Shown here: one piece after another, positions 15,501 through 25,100 of the stretch
Layout: every line of letters begins with the position of its first letter
Numbering within the stretch: the stretch's first letter is position 1
Assembly: GCA_003224085.1 (NCBI GenBank)
Contig: QHYK01000071.1
Span: 1 to 64,000, forward strand
DNA from: Acidobacteriota bacterium
Lineage (GTDB): Bacteria; Acidobacteriota; Terriglobia; Acidiferrales; UBA7541
Direction: 5' to 3'
Length of the DNA: 64,000 nucleotides
Translations under genes and position numbers: made by a program
Notes under the pieces: generated by a model
Told to the model about the DNA's origin: nothing
Seen by the model: only the letters and a program-made list of their open reading frames with translations
The model's database searches: none

Positions 15501-15743
15501 GCTCTGGTGTAATCCGTGAGCCTTCCGTTCCGGTTCTTCTCTAAGGGATCGGGAACGGGCTTGTATGAAATCCCGGATGTGCCCGATGAAATGCTCTGCG
15601 ATTGCGGCCATCCAAGAAAGCTGCACGCAAAAAGTTTGAGAGGGCATAATATAGTAATCATTAAAACAAATAGGCCAAGGAGGCGACTTTCTTGTCGTTA
15701 GTACGTGCTAATGTAACGACAATCGGAATGGACAGGAGGTGCT

Positions 15744-16850
15744 ATGCATCGCCTCGTACGGTTGCTACTAACAACGGTCCTACTCACGGCGACAACTCAA
15801 GTGCAAGCGCGTCCGCAAGCAGCCTCGCAGCCGTTTGATTCGGCTCAAATCACCAAGAAAATCTCACCCGCGGTAGTGCTGATTAAAGGAACGGCGGGTT
15901 CTGGCGAGATTCTCGGAACCGGATTCATCATTTCGAGCGATGGAAAGATCGCAACGAACTTGCATGTTGTTGAGAGTCTTAAGAACGGCGGCGTTCAACT
16001 CGCCTCCGGGGAGAAATTTGATTCGTTCTCAGTTTTGGCTTTCGACACACGGAAAGACATCGCAATCATAAAGATTCCTGGGTTTGACCTGCCGACGATG
16101 GCGTTGGGCAATTCAAACAACGTGCAGGTTGGAGAGCCTGTCCTGGCTGTCGGCAGTCCGCTCGGATTGCAAGGTACGGTCACAACTGGTGTCGTCAGTT
16201 CGTTGCGCGACGACCCTACAGGTGGCGGATTCAAGGTATTGCAGACAGACGCGGCAGTCAATCCCGGCAACAGTGGTGGTCCGCTGGTCAATCGCCAAGC
16301 TGAAGTGATCGGCATTGTGACGTTCAAAATCCGAGGCGGCGAGAACCTGAATTTTGCGGTCCCCATCAACTATCTGCGCGGACTAGTTGATTCTCCCGGT
16401 GCCGCTATGTCTTTGGATGAATTGCGTGTGAAATTGAGCAGCGGCGGTTCCGACGTATTCAAGTCTGATTCTTTCCCTCCCCGTTGGAAGTCCCTACTGT
16501 CAGGCACAACCAAAGTTCTGCGACGTGACGGCGACAGGATATATGTCGAAACGGTGATGTCAGAGGCGAAGAAAAATGCGGGGTGTTTCATCCTGTCCGA
16601 CCTACAAAAGAAGGGCGACATTTTCAGTGGCACTACGCGGAACAGTTGCGTTTGTGAATACACGCGTTATGCCCGGACTTTCACAAATCGTGTGACCGAC
16701 GAGACCTCCATCGAAATCACCAGCATAACTCCTACGCGCATTGAAGGCCGTCTCATGGTTCGGCGGAAAGGAACCAAGTTCGACTGCGAGAAAGGAGAAT
16801 TCAGCGAACCACGGAGCGAGTGGGAGAACTTCGCTTGGATACCCGAGTGA
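15744..16850 (+). CDS. Secreted trypsin-like serine protease (S1C/DegP-like, no PDZ)
   Basis: 368 residues. A signal peptide (about 1 to 22) is followed by a chymotrypsin fold with the triad His74 (ATNLHVV), Asp105 (TRKDIAII) and Ser177 (NPGNSGGP). GTGFIISSDG and AVGSPLGL are family features of DegP/HtrA proteases. No PDZ domain follows. Instead there is an unassigned C-terminal region of about 130 residues with Cys pairs (AGCFIL, RNSCVCEY). The ribosome binding site is GGAGGTG. It should act in the periplasm or outside. A second protease of the same type lies at 20908 to 22125. Confidence 0.85.
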   Translation: MHRLVRLLLTTVLLTATTQVQARPQAASQPFDSAQITKKISPAVVLIKGTAGSGEILGTGFIISSDGKIATNLHVVESLKNGGVQLASGEKFDSFSVLAFDTRKDIAIIKIPGFDLPTMALGNSNNVQVGEPVLAVGSPLGLQGTVTTGVVSSLRDDPTGGGFKVLQTDAAVNPGNSGGPLVNRQAEVIGIVTFKIRGGENLNFAVPINYLRGLVDSPGAAMSLDELRVKLSSGGSDVFKSDSFPPRWKSLLSGTTKVLRRDGDRIYVETVMSEAKKNAGCFILSDLQKKGDIFSGTTRNSCVCEYTRYARTFTNRVTDETSIEITSITPTRIEGRLMVRRKGTKFDCEKGEFSEPRSEWENFAWIPE

Positions 16851-16953
16851 GTGGAAATGTCATTCCAGGGTTTGGCCCATTGTGACGAACCTATTGGTCG
16901 GTCCAGGAACCAAAGACTGAGTTCCCAGGGTGATCTCGGACGCTGGAGTCGGA

Positions 16954-17934
16954 ATGCGATATTGGTGGGTCAACCAAAATCAAACATTCCGCCAAGAGCT
17001 TGCAGGTGGCTATCTTTGGTCTCCCAAACACAACACCAACGGTGGACGTAATCCGTTCTACGAGTCGATGCGAGAAGTTGCTCCCGGCGATTTGATCTTT
17101 TCATTTGTCGACACCAGAATCGCGGCTATCGGCATTGCCAAGTCCAACTGTTGGGAGTGCCCGAAGCCGACGGAATTTGGCTCTGCAGGGCGAAACTGGG
17201 AGAACATCGGATGGCGCGTGACCGTGTCGTTTGTTCCTCTCCTCAACAAAATCCGTCCAAAAGATCACATGGGAGTTTTGAGAACAGTTTTGCCTCAACG
17301 CTACTCACCTCTGCAAGCTAACGGAAATGGTATCCAGTCAATCTATCTGACGGAACTTTCTCAGAATTTCGCTGAGGTCCTGAGCGGCTTGATCGGAGAA
17401 GAGGCCCAACTTTTGCTTACGGGCACTGCGGCTGATGCTGTTGTTAAAAATAATAGGATTGTGACGGGCGATGATCTCGACGTTTGGGAACGAAGGCTCG
17501 AAGAACAAGTCGAGAGGGATGAATCGGTAAATGAAACAGATCGAGAAGCAATCGTCCGAGCACGGCGGGGTCAAGGTCTTTTCAAGCAACGCGTGATGGA
17601 GATCGAAACGCACTGTCGAATCACGGGAGTTGAAAGTCTGAGTCATCTGCTGGCCAGCCATTGCAAACCGTGGCGGGATTCCACCAATGAAGAACGATTG
17701 AACGGAGAAAATGGCTTGCTGTTGACTCCCAGCATTGACCATTTATTCGACCGGGGATTCATTGGGTTTGAGGATTCGGGCGATCTCATCATCTCGCCCG
17801 TTGCTCACAGGCCTTCGTTGCAGAAGATGGGTGTCGAGACGAACGGCTCACTTAACGTCGGGAATTTCACCGAAGGTCAGCGTCAATTCCTCGACTATCA
17901 CCGTAAAAACGTTTTGCTGCAGATCAGCCGATGA
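16954..17934 (+). CDS. EVE-like plus HNH endonuclease, probable modification-dependent nuclease
   Basis: 326 residues. The N-terminal part begins MRYWWVNQNQTF and contains GGYLWSPKHN and GDLIFSFVDTRIAAIGIAKS, a layout like EVE/PUA-type domains that read modified bases. The C-terminal part has CRITGV, LLASHCKPWRDSTNEERLN, NGLLLTPSIDHLFDRG and FIGFEDSG, the HNH-type nuclease motif seen in restriction-like proteins. The combination suggests cleavage of modified foreign DNA. GGAG lies seven bases before the ATG. It stands alone between secreted-protein genes and has no methylase nearby, as expected for a type IV-like enzyme. Confidence 0.78.
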   Translation: MRYWWVNQNQTFRQELAGGYLWSPKHNTNGGRNPFYESMREVAPGDLIFSFVDTRIAAIGIAKSNCWECPKPTEFGSAGRNWENIGWRVTVSFVPLLNKIRPKDHMGVLRTVLPQRYSPLQANGNGIQSIYLTELSQNFAEVLSGLIGEEAQLLLTGTAADAVVKNNRIVTGDDLDVWERRLEEQVERDESVNETDREAIVRARRGQGLFKQRVMEIETHCRITGVESLSHLLASHCKPWRDSTNEERLNGENGLLLTPSIDHLFDRGFIGFEDSGDLIISPVAHRPSLQKMGVETNGSLNVGNFTEGQRQFLDYHRKNVLLQISR

Positions 17935-18050
17935 CCTTACTTTGTGGCAGTTACCGATTCGACTATGATTGCTTCCTGTTGCCCGCGTCCAAGTCTCGCG
18001 TGGGATTCGGCAGGTAATCGCGTAGAAAGTCTGACCCGGAGGTGTGGAAT

Positions 18051-18319
18051 ATGCGGCGTGCAACGCTCGCAGTTATCGTTCTCCTTGGAATACTTGCGTG
18101 TGCGGTGCCAGCAAGACACTTGAATAGTCCGGTAGCGCAGGCAGCACAAGCGAAGACCCAAAAGAAAGAAGTCAAGGTGTGGGTGAACACGGCCAGCGGG
18201 GCCCCTACCACTGCCCCGGCACTCGTTGGTACGGAAGCACAAAGCAGGGTGAATACATGACGCAAAAGAAGGCCCGAGACGGAGGATACCGTCCAGCATA
18301 TGGGAAGGTTTGCCAGTAG
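18051..18319 (+). pseudogene. YHCPGTRWYG-domain secreted protein, frameshifted
   Basis: A signal peptide (MRRATLAVIVLLGILACAVP) and KKEVKVWVNTASG lie in one frame. After the GGGGCCCC run near 18200, the expected domain continues in another frame as YHCPGTRWYGSTKQGEYMTQ, GGYRPAYGKVCQ, ending at 18319. The DNA of this second part is nearly the same as the 3' end of the gene at 20244 to 20747. The domain recalls short Cys/His motifs of the Ada-like metal-binding type (YHxPG..Y...GYrpa.gkxC). Confidence 0.7.
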
Positions 18320-18415
18320 AACCTCGCGGTACGTTAGTCCTTGACACCCTTCTACTTTGGGTAGATTGTGGTTGCAGTTAATCCTCGCAACAGACTACGA
18401 ACGGAGGCCCAGCCC

Positions 18416-19333
18416 ATGAGAGTGGCTTGCTCATTCGTTCTTTCCGCATTACTGCTCTTTTCGAACATTTTGCAGTCTGCTGCGCAATCAAAACAGGACG
18501 CTAAGGATCAGCAGCCTGTTCAAAAGCCAGAGGCTCCGCCACTCAAGCAGCCGCTTGCGTTCGGCTTAGAGGACGGCACTCCAATTAAACTTCGACTCAC
18601 TAGAAATCTGTCTTCTGCGGATGCGACCACGGGTGACCGAGTGGATTTCGAAGTGCTCGAAGATGTCAAAGTAAAGGACGTGATAGTGGTTCCGCGTGGT
18701 GGACTTGCTCTGGCGACAATAACAGAAGCAGAGCACAAACGTCGAATGGCTCGCGGCGGCAAATTGAACGTAAACATTGACGATGTGCGTCTTGCAGACG
18801 GAGAAAAAGCGCCCTTGCGAGCAGTCAAAGAGGCAAAGGGTGGTGGACATACTGGAGCAATGACGGGTGCGATTGTGGGAACCGCCATAGTATTTTTCCC
18901 TGCCGCTCCTCTCTTTCTTTTCATGCATGGTAAGGACATCACGATTCCAAAGGGCACTGAAATTACTGCTTACATCAACGGGGATATTCCACTCGACCCG
19001 AAGAGATTTGTTTCCCAAATGACAGCCACTCCTGAAGCAGGTGCAGCACCCGGTCAGCCGACAGCCAGCGCAACAGCCGCGCAAAATGGAAGTGCGGCGG
19101 ACCCCGCACTCTCGACAGTTGATCTCAAATCAACGCCCGATGGGGCAGAGATCACAGTAGACGAGAAGTTCATGGGCAGCACGCCTTCATCATTGAGACT
19201 TGCAGCAGGCGAGCACAAGATCAAGCTGGAGAAGTCAGGCTTCAAGACTTGGGAAAGAACGATGACGGTGAGTGCAGGAGCAACCGTGACAGTAAACGCC
19301 ACGCTTGAAAAACAGGGTGATAGAACCTTTTAA
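18416..19333 (+). CDS. Secreted PEGA-domain protein
   Basis: 305 residues with a signal peptide (to about residue 24) and a Pro/Gln-rich linker. A central beta-rich domain (DGTPIKLRLTRNLSSADATT, VIVVPRGGLALATIT) resembles TrbI/conjugal or export-associated stabilising modules. A short hydrophobic loop follows (TGAMTGAIVGTAIVFFP). The C-terminal 75 residues are a PEGA domain: STPDGAEITVDEKFMGSTPS, AGEHKIKLEKSGFKTWERTM. PEGA domains bind cell-surface polymers or proteins. A good GGAGG site lies upstream. The next gene begins 15 bases downstream, suggesting co-transcription. Confidence 0.8.
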   Translation: MRVACSFVLSALLLFSNILQSAAQSKQDAKDQQPVQKPEAPPLKQPLAFGLEDGTPIKLRLTRNLSSADATTGDRVDFEVLEDVKVKDVIVVPRGGLALATITEAEHKRRMARGGKLNVNIDDVRLADGEKAPLRAVKEAKGGGHTGAMTGAIVGTAIVFFPAAPLFLFMHGKDITIPKGTEITAYINGDIPLDPKRFVSQMTATPEAGAAPGQPTASATAAQNGSAADPALSTVDLKSTPDGAEITVDEKFMGSTPSSLRLAAGEHKIKLEKSGFKTWERTMTVSAGATVTVNATLEKQGDRTF

Positions 19334-19348
19334 TCGGAGGGCCAGCCT

Positions 19349-20167
19349 ATGAAAAAGACGGCGGCTCCAGCGCGAGCGAGTTGGATGTTCCGAGGGAGGA
19401 ATGCGATCCGTGCCACGATGATCCTGGCGATCTTAGGCCCCTGTCCTGCAATTGCTCAAAACAATCGGTTGCTCGCCTCGGCTCGGTCTGTCCTCGTGCA
19501 GTCTGACGTCGTCTTCAATAAGCACCGCAGATTCGACTCCGATGCAGTCCCTTTCTCCTATATTTATCTATCAGGATTACTGAAGAGTTTCCGTCAAGTC
19601 ACCGTCAATCCCGATATCATCATAAAATTCCATAAAGACGTTTTCTTAATCGGTGATGAGAAGATTTCTCTTTCCGTTTTTGATGCTGATGATAATAGTG
19701 TCCTTTATTCAGAGGAACGAAAACTCGTCGACGAAGAGAATGACGTCAATCGATTGGTTGCACATTTTCTCGCACGGGTTAAGGTGGAGAGGGATGCGAT
19801 AGCTGCGGAAGTGACCGCCCAGGTAGAACAAGAAAAGAAGAGAAACACAGCGGAACGAGATTCAAAGGCTTTAAAAGAAGCTGAAGTCATCGTCTCGATC
19901 TATTCGTCATCGGACTCCCTTTTGCAAGCCATCATAGAAGCAAATAGAAGCAAACCAAATGAGTGTCACGTCTTTCTTCGTGACGTATCAAGACAAGACG
20001 ATGCTGATGTTGTGCTCAGCGAAAACGTAAAAAAGGGCATTTACACGCTTACTCTAACATCACGCGGAACCGACGAGATTCTTCATGCGGAGGTCGTCCC
20101 GGAAATATCTGCCAAGCGTGCGATTGCCCTAATGTCCAAATGGATTACTTCTACTCCGTGGGAATAG
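19349..20167 (+). CDS. Exported hypothetical protein
   Basis: 272 residues with a long N-region and a hydrophobic signal segment (ATMILAILGPCPAIA). The mature part has a strand-rich first half (QVTVNPDIIIKFHKDVFLIG, EKISLSVFDADDNSVLYSEE), a charged helix of about 40 residues (coiled-coil-like, KVERDAIAAEVTAQVEQEKK), and a second strand-rich half ending ITSTPWE. I do not recognise the family. It follows the PEGA gene by 15 bases and is preceded by GGAGGGCC, so the two are probably one operon. Confidence 0.65.
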   Translation: MKKTAAPARASWMFRGRNAIRATMILAILGPCPAIAQNNRLLASARSVLVQSDVVFNKHRRFDSDAVPFSYIYLSGLLKSFRQVTVNPDIIIKFHKDVFLIGDEKISLSVFDADDNSVLYSEERKLVDEENDVNRLVAHFLARVKVERDAIAAEVTAQVEQEKKRNTAERDSKALKEAEVIVSIYSSSDSLLQAIIEANRSKPNECHVFLRDVSRQDDADVVLSENVKKGIYTLTLTSRGTDEILHAEVVPEISAKRAIALMSKWITSTPWE

Positions 20168-20243
20168 CACGGAGAGAGATCAGGACCTGGCGATGGTTAT
20201 CCCCTGTAGGGACACGCTCCCAGTAACCTGAAGGAGAAAAACC

Positions 20244-20747
20244 ATGAAGCGTCTGCATTTGTTTGTGATGGTCTCGCTGGTGGGCCTGTTCCTGTCGACT
20301 TCGGGAACGTACCTGCCTCCTTCATCGGCGTGCGTGGCCCAGTCACAATCCGAAAGGAAAGAAGTAAAAGTATGGGTCAACACCAGCAGCCGCGTCTACC
20401 ACTGCCCCGGCACTCGCTGGTACGGGAGTACGAAGCACGGGAAATACGTAGGTGAATGTGCGGCGATCCAGGATGGGAATCGGCCTGCATACGGGAAGGC
20501 GTGTGGTTCGGACTGCCAGTCAGGGCAAACGACGGCTCCTGCTTCCTCACCTTCAGCCGAGGAGAAAACGGCGCCCGCGCAGCAAGCGGGGAATCCAGAC
20601 GCAAAAGTCTGGGTCAACACAAACTCCGGCGTGTACCACTGTCCGGGGACTCGGTGGTACGGAAGCACAAAGCAGGGCGAATACATGACACAAAAAAAGG
20701 CCCGAGAGGGAGGATACCGTCCGGCGTATGGGAAGGTCTGCCAGTAG
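20244..20747 (+). CDS. Secreted protein with two YHCPGTRWYG domains
   Basis: 167 residues: a signal peptide followed by two copies of a domain of about 45 residues, KVWVNT-S-xVYHCPGTRWYG-STK-G-Y, ending AYGKxC. They are separated by a Pro/Ala/Glu linker (residues about 94 to 118). A Cys/His set with a GYRPA end recalls the Ada-type metal-binding fold or surface nuclease tails. The second copy is nearly the same at the DNA level as the broken gene at 18051 to 18319. A ribosome binding site (AAGGAG) lies upstream. Function is unknown; export is clear. Confidence 0.75.
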   Translation: MKRLHLFVMVSLVGLFLSTSGTYLPPSSACVAQSQSERKEVKVWVNTSSRVYHCPGTRWYGSTKHGKYVGECAAIQDGNRPAYGKACGSDCQSGQTTAPASSPSAEEKTAPAQQAGNPDAKVWVNTNSGVYHCPGTRWYGSTKQGEYMTQKKAREGGYRPAYGKVCQ

Positions 20748-20907
20748 AATTTGGCTTGCCCAACTCCGAAAGCCGCCGATCAAGTTTTTTGGCTGGTGCC
20801 GTGCAAGAAAGTTCGAGCCCTCCGTTCAGGGAAGTATCATCTCGGTAAAACTCGGGCTTTGGAGCCGGAATCCATGCTGTGCCGAATCGTTCGGACGTAG
20901 GAGGCCT

Positions 20908-22125
20908 ATGTTATTGAAATTTCGAAACCCAGTGGGAACTCTTGGACTGGGGTTATTCGCACTTCTTGTATTTGGCGTGGAGTCTAACTGTCAATCGACG
21001 TCATCCACACCACCGTCTTTGGAGTCCCTGAAAGCCATTGAATACGCAAAACAGAGCGACGAAGGGCAGAACGAAGTGGTCAGCTACTCCGAACTTCTCG
21101 CTCTCATCAACAGCTGCCGCGCCTACTCGAAGGGTCTTAGCGTCCTGCCGGAATTTCACGAGCCTATATTAACGAGGGGTGAGACGGGCATTGCCGTTTT
21201 CAGGAAGGTCTCTCCGAGTGTTGTTCTGGTGATGATGGCAAAATTTAAGGATGACAAAGTATCTGACATGGGCCTGGGTACGGGGGTCATCTTAGACGCT
21301 TCTGGTTATGTTCTAACCAACTGGCACGTTGTCGCCGGATATGAATCGGGTGTCATCTTTCTCAAGCCAACTTTTGGGACCGAGCCTCCCAAAAACAGCG
21401 CCTTCGGGATGAGATTGATTGCCCTGAATAAGCAGGCTGATTTGGCACTGCTGAAGATCGAGAGACCCCCAACTGGATTGGTCCCAGTAAAGCTTGGTGA
21501 TATATCCTCAGTTCAGGTCGCCGAGGATATACACATCATCGGTCACCCGCACGGTCAGTTGTGGTCATACAGCACTGGGGTTGTAAGCCAAATCCGTGAC
21601 AACTACGACTGGAAATACGAGGACGGCTCCGAACATCTTGCAAAGGTCCTCCAAATGCAAACAGCCATCAATCCCGGAAATTCGGGCGGGCCAGTCCTCG
21701 ACAACAACGCAAGTATGCTTGGCCTGGTAGCTATGAGCGAAGAAGGTCAGAACCTCAACTATGCAGTAGCAATCGACGTAATCAGGGGCTTTGTCAATCG
21801 GTCAATGACGGCGTCCCCGTCGAGAGGGTCTGAGGCCAATATTCACAGTCCGAAGGGCAAGCAATATTTCGGTGGCGCTGCTGGCGGATTGTCCATAACA
21901 AAGACGGTCTACCCGGAGTTCGTCGCCTACACAGTCCGCGACGCCAAGGGATTGCTGATAGAATTGATCGCCGAAACTGCAGATGGAGCAGTTCTGACGG
22001 GCATCAAGCCTAATGCCTTCGGTGGTTTTGCAGAATGGTTGTACAAGCTGCCGAATGGCAAGACCTTCGCTGTTAAATCGGAAGGAACAGCCCCCGAGTT
22101 GATAACAGCAGGTGCTGCAAATTGA
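20908..22125 (+). CDS. Second secreted trypsin-like serine protease (S1C type)
   Basis: 405 residues with a signal peptide (to about residue 28). The triad is His140 (LTNWHVV), Asp178 (NKQADLALLKI) and Ser259 (NPGNSGGP). GTGVILDASGYVLT and IGHPHGQLWS are family features. No PDZ follows; a C-terminal domain of about 95 residues (FGGAAGGLSI to the end) is unassigned. The ribosome binding site is TAGGAGG. It converges with the TPR-CHAT gene, with only 7 bases between the two stops. Both are exported and both carry proteolytic domains, so a functional link is possible but not shown. Confidence 0.85.
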   Translation: MLLKFRNPVGTLGLGLFALLVFGVESNCQSTSSTPPSLESLKAIEYAKQSDEGQNEVVSYSELLALINSCRAYSKGLSVLPEFHEPILTRGETGIAVFRKVSPSVVLVMMAKFKDDKVSDMGLGTGVILDASGYVLTNWHVVAGYESGVIFLKPTFGTEPPKNSAFGMRLIALNKQADLALLKIERPPTGLVPVKLGDISSVQVAEDIHIIGHPHGQLWSYSTGVVSQIRDNYDWKYEDGSEHLAKVLQMQTAINPGNSGGPVLDNNASMLGLVAMSEEGQNLNYAVAIDVIRGFVNRSMTASPSRGSEANIHSPKGKQYFGGAAGGLSITKTVYPEFVAYTVRDAKGLLIELIAETADGAVLTGIKPNAFGGFAEWLYKLPNGKTFAVKSEGTAPELITAGAAN

Positions 22126-22132
22126 GATTCCC

Positions 22133-25100
22133 TTACTCGCCGATCAAAATAAATGGTGCCCAGAAGTATGGGTTCTTGAAGCCTTTTGCAAAAACAGCGT
22201 GTCGAGCCTCGGCGAGTGCGACACTCTTTTTCTTGCCGCTTATGAGGGTTCGGTAGTATTCCTCCATCAAGACGGCGGTAGATTCGTCTGAAACCTGCCA
22301 CAAACTCACCGTGACGCTAGAAGAGCCTGCGGCAAGAAATGCGCGGCCAAGGCTCATTACTCCTTCCGCTCTGCTTATGCTGCCGCTGCCTGTGTTGCAC
22401 GCCGACAGCACGACGGACTCAGAACGAAGCCTCAATCCCAAAATTTCCGACATCGACAGAAACATATGAGTAGGTGCTACGCCATCGTACGAAAGAACGA
22501 GTGCGGGCTCTTTAATGCTTGTATCGACCGGCAATACGCCATGCGTAGCAAAATGCACGAACCGAAATTTAGACAGGTCTGTATCAAGCAATTCATTTTT
22601 CGTCGCGTCGGCACCGATGCGAACCTCGATTGTTTCGTTCGCCTTCTGCAATAATGCGGCGATACTACGGACCTCAATTGCAGTACCTGGGAGGCGCTCA
22701 AATGTAAACCCTCTGGCCTTAAGACTACCGGGGTCGGTGGACGGAACGTCGTGGCTTTCTGCATTGCCTTCTGTAGACTGTATGACCCCGGTAGCGATTG
22801 CCTTTGCAGCTTCAAATCTATCGTCTTCAGGGGAGGTTATCGGATCGGCCAATCCAAGAAATGCTTCCTGCCAGTTTGAGGCATGCGTGGCGGTTCTTGC
22901 GAGTCGAAAAGAGAGCGCCGACGGATAGTACGTTGATGCTTTCCTCAAGAAAATAAAGTCGCCCTTCGAGGCTGTTGGGGAAAATAACTCGAACGGAAGC
23001 GCAAACAAGACGTCATCAGGAATGAATATGAGGCTTTCAGATTTAGTGAGAATCGCAGATGCATCTTGGGGAAACAGCGCATGGAAGATTTCTTCAGAAA
23101 TCTCCCAGTCAATTGTCTCTGGGTGTCCCGAATTGAGTGCCTTCCTGAGAGGAGAAACGCGATCTAGGAACCATTTACGGGAAAACGGTATTTTATAGAA
23201 TGAGACCAATTGATTGCCGCCGCCCTTTCGATCTTGCAAAACCCATGCGAAGGCCGCGTCATCGGCCAATTTGAACTCGACAAGGCTCTCGCCTTCCCTC
23301 AGAGGAAGGTCGGCAACCTGAATTACCTCAGGGTATGCCACTGCGGCATATTGAGGTGCTGTACCTCTTAACTCTTGGAGAAAACCAGCAATTTCCGTCT
23401 GGACGCTTGCAAGCTCTGCTTCCATCTGTTCCTTCTTGATCTTCGCCGGAGGCTCACCAGCAGTGTTGGATGATCCATTCAGTTGAGCCAGAATTTGCTC
23501 ACGCTTCGAGAATAGGGATCGCTCGACCTCTTGCGTGCTGGCTGGGAGTGACCGCCGCATTTGATCCACAAACGTACGCCCCCAGGACGTCGCAAATTGC
23601 CTCGCTTTGTTTATCTCGGCATATTCCAAAGCTTCGGAAGCGAATCTCAGTTGATCGCGACCACCCTGCTTACTCATGGAGTAAAGCAGGGACACGAGCT
23701 CGTCATAGATAAATCCGTAGGTCTCAGCGAGTGCCTTTTGCTCGTTTGCATCTAGTGTGCCTTTTACCGTCTCGATAAGCGAGATCACTTGCTTGTACGA
23801 TGCCAGGGCCTCACTAAATTTGCCCTCGGACTTGAGTTGTCGGGCTTCGCCATATAAGAGACGTCCTTTTAAGTAGAAATCTTCAGACTTCGATACCAGC
23901 GTTCGCGCCTGGTTCAGTGCCGATCTTGCTGCCTTTATCTCGCCATTCAGCCTTTGAGCTTCAGAAAGGCTTAAGAGGCCATGTGCTTGACATTCAAAGT
24001 CTCCAGCTTTTATGCAACGCTGAATGTTGGCATTCGCAATCTGGGCGGCGTCAGAGTATCTCCCGGTCTGAAGATGTATTTCCATCAGATCGAGCTGAAG
24101 ACTTTCACCGTAGCCCAGTTCCTCCGCTTTCCTGTAACACTGTTGAGCCTTGTCAAAATCCTTCAGAGAAGAGCTCCTGTCGCTGTAAATACCCGTCAAA
24201 GCAGCCCAACTGGCAGCTTGACCGTTTTTATCGCCGATGTCCTGAAAGAGCTTGAGTGCCGTTTCTGATTCCTGGACTGCATATTCCCATTGTCCGATGA
24301 GGCTGTCTAATTCGGCTACCGAGAGATGAGAGTAAGCACAATGTTCTACGTCGCCTGCTCGCTTTGTGATTTCTACTGTCTCCCGGAATATCGCTAAGGA
24401 TTTCTCGAATTGGCCCTGTTCCCTGTAAAATCCGCCCAGGTGAAGATTTGCAAAATACTGGCTGAGAGCTGGTCCTAGTTCCGCCACCTTTTTTGCCTCT
24501 ATAAACGATGACAGACTCTCGTCAAACTTGTGCATTGCCGCATAATCTCTTCCGAGATTCTCAAGGCAGAACGCTTCGAGGCCGGGATTTTTTAATTCGT
24601 GGTAAGTTGCAGCCGCTCTCTTGTGAAGGTCGCTGGCCTTGGCGAACTCTTTTTCGCCGAAGTACGCATTCCCCAAGTCAGATAATGTATTTCCCAGGAT
24701 GTCCTTGCGTCCAACCTTCTGGGCTAGACTGTATGCTTTTTCGAATTGGTCAATGGCCGTCTTGACCTTCGAGAGTTTTACGTAGTACTCCCCGAGGGCA
24801 TTCAGAGTTCCAGCTTCCTCAGCCTCAGCGTTAAGCTCGTGATAGATGCGCTGACCGAACTTCAGGTATTGCAATTGTAGCTCTTGTGCCTTCGGCGAGC
24901 TGTCAGAATTTAGCGCGTTGGCCACTCGCACATAGGCTCCCGCAGCGGTCTTACTATCCCCTTTGGACATAAATTTCGAGACTGCGAGGTCAAGTGTGGA
25001 AACTGCTGTTTCGTAACGTCTGCTGTTCGCCAGGGACACCGCTAGCTCTACTTGTAACTCTGAGTTGTTAGGCAGTCTCGCGAGGAGGTGCTCTAGCGAT

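Noticed and set aside
15516-15701. A small plus-strand frame with CDCGHPRKLH, possible metal knuckle
   Set aside because: No start site or ribosome binding site, and the motif is too short to support a gene.
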